Both the position numbers and the translations under genes were made by a program. DNA of 48,286 nt, taken from positions 1 to 48,286 of the forward strand of contig UQTD01000004.1 in the NCBI GenBank assembly GCA_900543845.1, given 5' to 3'. Positions 42,311-48,286 of the stretch are shown piece after piece (the stretch's first letter is position 1; each line of letters starts with the position of its first letter). The notes beneath the pieces were generated by a model that saw only the letters and a list, made by a program, of their open reading frames with translations, made no database searches and was not told the origin of the DNA. The DNA comes from an uncultured Collinsella sp. (GTDB taxonomy: Bacteria; Actinomycetota; Coriobacteriia; Coriobacteriales; Coriobacteriaceae).

Positions 42311-42909
42311 TAGCGCTCATTCCTTTCGCGAATCTTGCGGGCACGCTCCCCACGCTGCTTGGCTTTGCGTTTGGCGCGAGCCTCATCACGAGCGTTGAGT
42401 TCGGCAGTCGCATCGACCTCGCGAGCGGCGGGGCTCAAGAACATGTAACCGATGAGCGCCAGCACGACGCCGACCGTAATGCCGATATCGGCCACATTAA
42501 AAACGGGGAAGTCGATGAAGGTGGTGGCAATAAAATCGGTCACGAAGCCCATGGTCAGGCGATCGATAGCGTTGCCGATAGCACCGCCCGCAACCATCGC
42601 CATGCCCACAACCTCAAGACGAGCGAGCTGAGGCGCACGGAGCAAGTACAAGGCAATAGCGATAATGACCGCCAACGCCAGCACGGCAAACGCAACACCA
42701 TGCCCCTCGCCCATGCTAAAGGCGGCTCCGATATTACGGACAAACAGAAAATCGATCACGCCGGGAATAACGGTCATATGCAGAGCATCGCCCACGGCAC
42801 GAACCGCAAGCTTGGTCAGCTGGTCAACAAGCAGCACAACGAGCGCCACCCCACCAGCAACACCCAACCGCCAACGCAAAGGCGGCGTCATATCCGCAGA
42901 ACGACCCAA
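42310..42909 (-). CDS. lspA: Lipoprotein signal peptidase (signal peptidase II)
   Basis: Cleaves signal peptides of diacylated lipoproteins in the membrane. It has 199 residues with four membrane helices. The catalytic aspartates are in NAIDRLTMG and FNVADIGIT. A highly basic cytoplasmic tail of about 30 residues (RAKRKAKQRGERARK) is longer than in most family members. TTG at 42909 is chosen as start because AGGGG lies 6 nt before it; the ATG at 42891 has no such site and is the alternative. Gene order lspA-rluD is common. Confidence 0.92.
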   Translation of the reverse strand: MGRSADMTPPLRWRLGVAGGVALVVLLVDQLTKLAVRAVGDALHMTVIPGVIDFLFVRNIGAAFSMGEGHGVAFAVLALAVIIAIALYLLRAPQLARLEVVGMAMVAGGAIGNAIDRLTMGFVTDFIATTFIDFPVFNVADIGITVGVVLALIGYMFLSPAAREVDATAELNARDEARAKRKAKQRGERARKIRERNER

Positions 42910-43021
42910 ATCAATCCCCTACCCTCAGATAATCAAATTACGTTTAACGCAATTAATCATCTTATAGTGACAAACGCCAAACGCGCAGCATATTCTCCAA
43001 CGCTAGCGAAATAACCAGCAC

Positions 43022-43059
43022 AAAACAAAAGCGACATCCCGAATAACGGAATGTCGCTT
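43022..43059 (-). terminator. Intrinsic terminator ending the ileS 3' region
   Basis: On the minus strand AAGCGACATTCC and CGGGATGTCGCTT form an 11-bp stem followed by TTTGTTTTG. It lies 223 nt after the ileS stop, at the far end of a densely folded region. The remaining stretch to lspA (42910-43021) is AT-rich and probably holds the lspA promoter; no clear box pair is visible. Confidence 0.85.
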
Positions 43060-43064
43060 AATAG

Positions 43065-43285
43065 CTTTCGACTAAGAACGCAAGTCGAAAGAAAGCCTTT
43101 AGCTCCAGCAATGGAAACGCCGCGTTTTCGTCACCAACAGCGAAAACGTCCCTAAGCGAGCAAGGTGACGTGAAAGAGGAGGGAAGCGTACTTTGGTACG
43201 CGACCGACGATTGAACGTCAGATTGCCGCTTAGGGGCGTTTGCAGCGTCGGTAGGTTACGGCGTTCTAGGAACGCCGTAACCTAC
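43065..43285 (-). ncRNA. Candidate structured 3' UTR or small RNA after ileS
   Basis: Several hairpins follow each other on the minus strand. A perfect 16-bp stem overlaps the ileS stop (43251-43266/43270-43285). A 15-nt long-range pair with one mismatch joins 43144-43158 and 43227-43241, enclosing GCGTAC/GTACGC (43186-43191/43196-43201) and TGACGT/ACGTCA (43166-43171/43215-43220). CGTTTTCG/CGAAAACG (43123-43130/43141-43148) competes with the long-range pair. CTTTCGACT/AGTCGAAAG (43065-43073/43083-43091) comes last. An intrinsic terminator follows at 43022-43059. No known RNA family was recognised and no plausible protein frame exists. Confidence 0.5.
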
Positions 43286-46083
43286 AAAGCGTCGGCGCAG
43301 CGCTTGCAAATATGCGCGTGGCCGTTGTACTCGCCGACGGTGGTGCGGTAGTTCCAGCAACGGTCGCAGCACTCGCCCTCGGCAGCCTCGATGGCAACGG
43401 AGAGCTCCTCGCCCTCGGTCAGCTCAACATCGGAGACGATGTAGAACTCGGCGAGGTCGACGGCCTTGTCGCCGGTCAGCAGCGCGTACATCTCGGCGGG
43501 AACGACCGCCTTGACGCGGACCTGCTGGCTCTTGGTGAAGGTGCCGGCAGAACGGGCATCCTCAAGGGCCTTGGTCACGACGCTACGGAGCTCGAGCGAA
43601 GCCTCGAGCACGCCCTCAAACTCATTGGCCTCGTCGACCGTGATAGGCGACTTGTACCAATCGAGCAGCGCGGCGTACTTCTGGTGATCGACGCAGCCGG
43701 CGGGCGCATAGGCCATGGCCTCGTCGACCGTGTAGGACAGGATCGGCTGCAGGTCGCGCATGAGCATCGAGAAGAGCTCGGCCAGCACGGTTTGGGCGCT
43801 GCGACGCTCGAGCGAGCCGGGCTTTTCGCAGTACAAACGGTCCTTCAGGGCGTCGAGGTACACGTTGGAAAGCTCGGTAACCACGAAGTCGTAGAGCGCA
43901 CGGTAGGCGCGCGGGAACTCGTAGCTGGCGTAGGCATCGTCGACCTCGGCCTGGACCTGAGTCAGGCGGGCAACCATGAGCTTGTCGAGCGGCAGCAGGT
44001 CGGCAAAGGCGACGCCGTCGGTCTCGGGCTCAAACTGACCCTCGAGCTCGGAGAGCAGGAAGCGCAGCGTGTTGCGGAAACGACGGTAGGCATCTGACGT
44101 ACGAGCGAGAATCTCGTGGTCGATGGAAACGTCGGAACTGGTGTCGACGGAGGCAACCCACAGGCGGATGATGTCGGCGCCCATCTCGTCGCAGACCTTG
44201 TTGGGGTCGATGACGTTGCCGAGCGACTTGGACATCTTGCGGCCCTGGCCGTCGAGGGTGAAGCCCTGCGAGACGACCGCCTTGTACGGGGCGTGACCGT
44301 TGGCGCCCACCGAGGTGAGCAGCGAGCTCTGGAACCAACCACGGTGCTGGTCGGAGCCCTCGAGGTACACATCAGCCGGGTACTCCAGCTCGGGACGGTA
44401 CTCGCAGACGGCCTTCCAGGAAACGCCGGAGTCCCACCACACATCGAGGATGTCCTTATCGGCCTTGAGGTGATGGCCGCCGCACTTGGGGCAGACGCAA
44501 GCCTCGCCCAGGTAGCTCTCGGGAGCGTCGGTGAACCAGGCGTCGGAACCCTTCTCGTGGAAGAGCTTGATGACGGCGTCGAGCGTGGCGTCGTTCATGA
44601 CCTTCTCGCCGCAGTCGGCGCAGGTGTAGCTGGGGATAGGCACGCCCCAGTTGCGCTGACGGCTGATGCACCAGTCGGGGCGCTGCTCGACCATGGCGCC
44701 AATGCGGTTGGCGGCATGGGCCGGATACCACTTGACGTTCTCGCGAACCTCTTTGCCAGCCTGCTCACGCAAACCGGTCTTGTCCATCGAGACAAACCAC
44801 TGGTCGGTAGCACGGAAGAGCACCGGGTGCTTGCAGCGCCAGCAGTGCGGATAGCTGTGCGTGATCTTCTTCTCGAGGACCAGGGTGCCGCGCTCGCGCA
44901 GGAACTCGATGATATGCGGGTTGGCCTCGTCGGTATCCATGCCGCTGAAGGGGCCGCCGGTACCAAACTCCTCGCCGGTGTAGAACCTGCCGTCGTCATC
45001 GACCGGCATGCAGATGTCGGTGATGCCTTCCTTGAGGCAGGCGAAGTAGTCGTCGACGCCGTGGCCGGGCGAGTTGTGGACGATACCGGTACCGTCATCG
45101 ACACCGACGTAATCGGCCAGCAACGCCACGCCCTCAACACCGTCAAAGATCGGCTGCTTGTAGTGGATGTGGTGGAACGTCTCGGCGGGAACCACATAGG
45201 GCTTGCCGTCGACCATGACCGGGGTGTACTCCCAGCCAAACTCCTCGCAGCACTTGGGAGCCAGGTCCTCAAGCATGACCTCGGCGCGGCCGTCGTGCTC
45301 AACGGCGACGTAGGCGGCGCCGGGCTTGAGGGAAACTGCCTGGTCGGAGGGGATGGTCCACGGCGTGGTCGTCCAGATGATGAAGTCAACCGGGCCGTCG
45401 AAGTTCTCGAGGCCGGCGGGCTTGGAGGTCATCTCGAAGCGCACGAAGATGGATGGGCTCGTCTCGTCAGAGTACTCAATCTCGGCCTCGGCGAGTGCGG
45501 TGTGGCAGTGCTTGCACCAGTGGACGGGCTTATGACCGCGATAGATCATGCCCTTGTCGAACATGGCCTTGAAGACCTCAATGTCGGCGGCGTCATGCTG
45601 GTGATAGAGCGTCAGATACGGGTTGTCCCAGTCGCCGAGCACGCCCAGACGACGGAAGCCAGCCTTCTGGAGCTCGATGTTCTCGACAGCGAACTTGTTG
45701 CAAAGCTCGCGGATCTTAGCCGTGGAGGTCTGGTTGAACTTCTCGGTGCCGAGCTTCTCCTCGACCTTGTGCTCGATCGGCTGACCGTGGCAGTCCCAAC
45801 CGGGGACATAGGGAACCTCATAGCCCTGCATCATCCAGTAACGGTTGATCATGTCCTTGGAGATCTTGTTCATGGCGTGGCCGATGTGGATCGGGCCGTT
45901 GGCGTACGGAGGGCCGTCGTGCAGCACGAACTTCTTGTGACCCTCGTTCTTCTTTAGAACTTGCTCGTAGACCTTGTTGTCCTGCCAGTCCTTGAGTCGC
46001 TTGGGCTCGGACTTGGAAAGACCGGCACGCATGGGAAATCCGGTTTTGGGCAGATTCATCGTCTGCTTGTACTCGTTTGCCAC
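43282..46083 (-). CDS. ileS: Isoleucyl-tRNA synthetase
   Basis: Charges tRNA-Ile. It has 933 residues, typical for the bacterial type. The HIGH motif is in PYANGPIHIGHAMNK. The CP1 editing domain and the KMSKS motif (GRKMSKSLGN) are present. The C-terminal zinc finger shows CDRCW and CKRC. A GTG at 46083 is taken as the start because GAAAGGGGTACC precedes it; the first in-frame ATG, eight codons on, is the alternative. The zinc-bearing C-terminus suggests the mupirocin-sensitive, housekeeping form. Expression is controlled by a T-box leader upstream. Confidence 0.96.
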   Translation of the reverse strand: MANEYKQTMNLPKTGFPMRAGLSKSEPKRLKDWQDNKVYEQVLKKNEGHKKFVLHDGPPYANGPIHIGHAMNKISKDMINRYWMMQGYEVPYVPGWDCHGQPIEHKVEEKLGTEKFNQTSTAKIRELCNKFAVENIELQKAGFRRLGVLGDWDNPYLTLYHQHDAADIEVFKAMFDKGMIYRGHKPVHWCKHCHTALAEAEIEYSDETSPSIFVRFEMTSKPAGLENFDGPVDFIIWTTTPWTIPSDQAVSLKPGAAYVAVEHDGRAEVMLEDLAPKCCEEFGWEYTPVMVDGKPYVVPAETFHHIHYKQPIFDGVEGVALLADYVGVDDGTGIVHNSPGHGVDDYFACLKEGITDICMPVDDDGRFYTGEEFGTGGPFSGMDTDEANPHIIEFLRERGTLVLEKKITHSYPHCWRCKHPVLFRATDQWFVSMDKTGLREQAGKEVRENVKWYPAHAANRIGAMVEQRPDWCISRQRNWGVPIPSYTCADCGEKVMNDATLDAVIKLFHEKGSDAWFTDAPESYLGEACVCPKCGGHHLKADKDILDVWWDSGVSWKAVCEYRPELEYPADVYLEGSDQHRGWFQSSLLTSVGANGHAPYKAVVSQGFTLDGQGRKMSKSLGNVIDPNKVCDEMGADIIRLWVASVDTSSDVSIDHEILARTSDAYRRFRNTLRFLLSELEGQFEPETDGVAFADLLPLDKLMVARLTQVQAEVDDAYASYEFPRAYRALYDFVVTELSNVYLDALKDRLYCEKPGSLERRSAQTVLAELFSMLMRDLQPILSYTVDEAMAYAPAGCVDHQKYAALLDWYKSPITVDEANEFEGVLEASLELRSVVTKALEDARSAGTFTKSQQVRVKAVVPAEMYALLTGDKAVDLAEFYIVSDVELTEGEELSVAIEAAEGECCDRCWNYRTTVGEYNGHAHICKRCADAL

Positions 46084-46126
46084 GGTACCCCTTTCATGTC
46101 GTGGGCGCGCACGCCCTCTGGGCACC

Positions 46127-46425
46127 AAAAAAGCGCCCGTCCCTACAAGCTGGGACGAAGCGCCACAAAACAGGCAGTCTGCCCGTAAAAGCTCTTCGCT
46201 TAACCACCCAGCTTAGATGCCCTCGCCCGCGTATTCGCGCGCTCGCATCCGTTACTCGGCTGGCCTGTATCGACGGCCATCTCGGCGATGTCTACTAAGA
46301 CGAACCTGCGCGGCACGTCCGTTGGGACCGCAGCTCCGGGGTGATTTTCATAGGTCGCATGCACGGGTTCTCAGCGCTCCCCGCTCTCTGTAGCATGCGG
46401 ACGGCCGACTACTCGTCCCCATCAA
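46127..46425 (-). promoter_or_regulatory. T-box riboswitch (isoleucine) upstream of ileS
   Basis: On the minus strand the leader starts with a GATGGGGACGAGTAGT segment containing the AGTA S-turn motif, followed by CAGAGAGC (AG-bulge side) and GCTGAGA (distal loop). The specifier loop GAAAATCACC contains ATC, an isoleucine codon, at 46345-46343. The T-box itself is AAGCTGGGTGGTTAAGCG (46214-46197), with TGGT able to pair with the ACCA end of tRNA-Ile. AAGCTGGG can pair with CCCAGCTT to form the antiterminator. The competing terminator (46133-46163) has 11 pairs and is followed by TTTTTT. The T-box core deviates from the usual TGGNACCGCG. Confidence 0.85.
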
Positions 46426-46569
46426 CGCTTATGTGGAGTATGCTAACACGTTCCGCGCCGGCGAAAAACCCTCAACATTGGTTTTATACGTTCGAAATTT
46501 CTTGCGGCCATGGACCTTCTCTTGGAGCAAAATACCTGTAAGCACTTTATCGAGCGAAAGAAGGCTGCC

Positions 46570-47652
46570 ATGCGCACAATCGGAATGAGTGATTACACCG
46601 TCGGCGAAGACTGCTTTGACGAGCTGCCCGGAGCACTGGCCGAGTACGGAGCGACCAAGGTCGCCATTATTGGCGGCAAACGTGCACTAGCCGCAGCCCT
46701 TCCCGGAATCGAAGCCGCGCTGGCAGGCACCGACGTCGAGATTCTGGAGACGCGCGTCTACGGCACCAACAGCACGCGGGCCAATATCGCCAAGGTCGTG
46801 AACTCCCCCGCTTGCCAGCAGGCAGACGTGCTTATCGCCTGTGGCGGCGGCAAGGCACTCGACACCGTCAAGACGGCGGCCATCGAGCTCAAGAAGATCG
46901 TCTTTACCGTGCCGACGATTTGCTCTAACTGCTCGGCCGCGACCGCCATTGCCGTTGTCTACAACGACGATGGATCGCTCGAGGGCTATTCGTACCCCAA
47001 CCGACCGGCGCACATCTTCATCAATCCCAAGATCATAGCCGAGGCTCCGGCAGAGTACTTTTGGGCCGGCGTGGGCGACGCCCTGTCCAAGCAGCCCGAG
47101 GTCGAGTACGCCACGAGCGCCGGCAACCTGGAGCACACCGCCGGCCTTGGCCTGGCTCTTGCCCACACCTGCTCCGAGCCGCTGTTTACCTACGGTGTTC
47201 AGGGTCTTGAGGACGTTCGTCAGAATCTGTCGAGCGAGGCCGTCAAGCAGATCGCGCTCGACATCGTGGTCAACACGGGCTATGTCTCGAACCTGACCAA
47301 CCAGAACGATTACTACTACAACTCGAGCGTGGCGCACGCGTTCTACAACGCCACCTGCAGCATTCCGCGTGAGGGCACCTACCTGCACGGCGAAGTCGTA
47401 AGCCTGGGCGTGCTGGTGTTGTTCGCCTACACGGGCGACACCGAGAACCTTGAGCGCTACGCCGCCTTTAACAAGCAGATGGGGCTACCCGTGACGCTTG
47501 AGCAGGTCGGTCTTTCCGAGGCCGATATCCCTGCCCTGTGCGAGTACGCGCACGCCACCAACGAGTGGAAGCAAGGCAACCCGGAGCCCTTCACCGACGA
47601 GAAATTCGCCGCCGCCATCAAAGCCGCCAACGCCTACGGACACACGCTCTAG
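46570..47652 (+). CDS. Iron-containing alcohol dehydrogenase (GldA/HcxA-like)
   Basis: 360 residues, NAD(P)-dependent oxidoreductase of the group III metal-dependent alcohol dehydrogenases. The cofactor motif is ACGGGKALDTVK. The conserved PTICSNCSAATAIAVVYNDDG segment resembles glycerol dehydrogenase and the hydroxycarboxylate dehydrogenase YbdH/HcxA. Metal ligands are likely the Asp in GVGDALSK and the His residues in SSVAHAF and YLHGEVV. The ATG at 46570 has AAGAAGG 6 nt upstream. It diverges from ileS, about 490 nt apart, and is followed by a family B hairpin. The substrate (glycerol or a 2-hydroxy/oxo acid) cannot be decided from sequence. Confidence 0.88.
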   Translation: MRTIGMSDYTVGEDCFDELPGALAEYGATKVAIIGGKRALAAALPGIEAALAGTDVEILETRVYGTNSTRANIAKVVNSPACQQADVLIACGGGKALDTVKTAAIELKKIVFTVPTICSNCSAATAIAVVYNDDGSLEGYSYPNRPAHIFINPKIIAEAPAEYFWAGVGDALSKQPEVEYATSAGNLEHTAGLGLALAHTCSEPLFTYGVQGLEDVRQNLSSEAVKQIALDIVVNTGYVSNLTNQNDYYYNSSVAHAFYNATCSIPREGTYLHGEVVSLGVLVLFAYTGDTENLERYAAFNKQMGLPVTLEQVGLSEADIPALCEYAHATNEWKQGNPEPFTDEKFAAAIKAANAYGHTL

Positions 47653-47661
47653 CTCTAACCC

Positions 47662-47702
47662 AAAACCACCACAAAGGGGACAGGCACCTTTGTGGTGGTT
47701 TT
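47662..47702 (+). repeat. Hairpin repeat, family B, copy 2 (terminator-like)
   Basis: Same 41-nt element as at 39870-39910 in opposite orientation, identical in arms and loop (GGACAGGCA). It begins 9 nt after the dehydrogenase stop and ends in a T-run (TTTTTATT), so it serves as that gene's terminator. In both places it has the same orientation relative to the gene it follows. Confidence 0.9.
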
Positions 47703-47723
47703 TATTGCTCCAACATTCAGTTC

Positions 47724-47770
47724 GTACTCGAACCCGGTTCTTTACGAGAAAGGGTTCAGGTACGTTTTTT
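47724..47770 (+). terminator. Candidate intrinsic terminator in the non-coding tail region
   Basis: GTAC and GAACCC pair with GGGTTC and GTAC (one 2x2 internal loop) and are followed by GTTTTTT. It comes 22 nt after the family B hairpin although no gene lies between them. Confidence 0.6.
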
Positions 47771-47819
47771 ATCGGAAATTCTGCGGAAGGACTACTCGGA
47801 ACGGTAAACAGGAACGAAC

Positions 47820-47865
47820 AAAAGGCAGGGTATCACCATGGTGATGATACCCTGCCTTTTGTTTT
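47820..47865 (+). terminator. Strong intrinsic terminator with no assigned gene
   Basis: A perfect 16-bp stem AAAAGGCAGGGTATCA / TGATACCCTGCCTTTT is followed by GTTTTA. The nearest upstream gene already has a terminator at 47662-47702. The 49 nt between 47771 and 47819 hold no recognisable frame, so this may end a small RNA or act as an insulator. Confidence 0.75.
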
Positions 47866-47929
47866 ACGGGATCAAGGTCGCTTTGTGCGAACTCGATCGC
47901 CACCTATATGGCGCATTGATGGCAATTGC

Positions 47930-48057
47930 TACGTACGTGCGCACCGGGAGCCTGTACACCTCTGGCAAGGCGTAACACACTAGACTTTGTTCCAAAGTCC
48001 GTGTGCTAAGGGGGGAGGCCCCTTAGAATTCTTGTGGAGTGTGTACGCACGTACGCA
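47930..48057. other. Cloverleaf-like structured region of unknown function
   Basis: An outer stem joins 47930-47944 and 48043-48057 (13 of 15 positions complementary). It encloses CACAC-TA-GACTTT pairing with AAAGTC-C-GTGTG (47976-48005) and CTAAGGGG pairing with CCCCTTAG (48006-48026). It lies upstream of the peptidase-E-like gene and could be a leader RNA, a riboswitch-like element or the end of a mobile element. No known family was recognised. The rest of the 510-nt gap holds only the hairpins listed and an AT-rich promoter-like stretch (48100-48150). Confidence 0.45.
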
Positions 48058-48162
48058 GGAAAACGGCAAAATTTCACTATATCGGGGCGTTCTTTCATCG
48101 GAGCGTATGGTAAACACGGCTTAGTTCAACAAATAAGAATTTATATATAAAGGAGAATACTG

Positions 48163-48286
48163 ATGAAACTGTTTTTATGTTCGCACTTTTCAAGTGTAGG
48201 AAGTCTGATAAAGGAAGAAATTGAAAATAAAAAAGTCGCATTTATTCCAACAGCTTCGCTGCGTGAAGGCTACACCGGTTATGTCG
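48163..48286 (+). CDS. Peptidase E-like (S51 / type 1 glutamine amidotransferase-like) protein, N-terminal fragment
   Basis: Only the first 41 codons are in the window; the frame is open to the end. The start MKLFLCSHFSSVGSL and the segment KKVAFIPTASL are typical of the dipeptidase-E-like family, which cuts Asp-X dipeptides or has related roles; the catalytic Ser lies beyond the window. The ribosome site AAAGGAGAATACTG is strong. Codons such as TTA, ATA, AAA and AAT dominate, unlike the GC-rich neighbours. This suggests recent transfer from a low-GC genome. Confidence 0.75.
   Translation, partial: MKLFLCSHFSSVGSLIKEEIENKKVAFIPTASLREGYTGYV

Noticed and set aside
46324..46332. TGGGACCGC on the plus strand, resembling a T-box core for the dehydrogenase gene
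   Set aside because: No terminator, specifier or stem I fits that direction, while the minus strand gives a full ileS T-box.
1..48286. CRISPR array, prophage or insertion sequence
   Set aside because: No regularly spaced direct repeats, transposase, integrase or phage protein was recognised; repeats found are isolated hairpins.

Overview
The window is GC-rich, gene-dense bacterial chromosome. Gene content and style point to an actinobacterium of the class Coriobacteriia, most probably Collinsella. The reasons are the gene neighbourhoods, the high-GC codon use, the complete fructose PTS with a fused EIIBCA, and the many hairpin repeats between genes. The genus is my inference from pattern recognition; no database was searched.

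Layout. 1-336 is the 3' end of an L-serine dehydratase. 454-5729 (+) holds an L,D-transpeptidase and a MacA/MacB-like efflux operon. 5944-7377 (+) is a stand-alone radical SAM/SPASM protein. 7585-9619 (-) holds a TetR regulator and a flippase-like membrane protein. 9771-9946 (-) holds two identical tRNA-Glu(CUC) genes, followed by a CCA-adding enzyme (10084-11478). 11674-18428 (-) is a full fructose uptake cluster: EIIBCA, HPr, Enzyme I and two tandem 1-phosphofructokinase paralogues. A divergent RpiR-type regulator (18702-19559) faces it, with a 15-bp palindrome between them.

19819-33027 (-) is a long, tightly packed run: alaS, ruvX, mltG, yqeG, aroK, an aroB-like gene, pepP, efp, asp23-like, nusB, xseB, tlyA, nadK, recN. 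33468-36630 (-) is a four-gene overlapping unit: a DUF948-like protein, an RsbW-like protein, a SigB/F/G-type sigma factor and an AI-2E-type membrane protein. 36726-42909 (-) carries rarA, a dGTPase-like gene, an orphan A24 peptidase, a membrane glycosyltransferase, rluD and lspA. 43282-46083 (-) is ileS, with an isoleucine T-box leader upstream. 46570-47652 (+) is an iron-containing alcohol dehydrogenase. The window ends in a more AT-rich stretch with the start of a peptidase-E-like gene.

The most unusual material lies between genes and in degenerate enzymes. There are two families of dispersed hairpin repeats, one with compensatory changes in its stem. There are two larger inverted-repeat elements (121 and 152 bp) and a densely structured 220-nt region after ileS. 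A cloverleaf-like region lies at 47930-48057. The AroB homologue has lost the zinc ligands of dehydroquinate synthase, and the RsbW-like protein next to the sigma factor lacks the usual ATP-binding asparagine. No CRISPR array, transposase or phage gene was seen.
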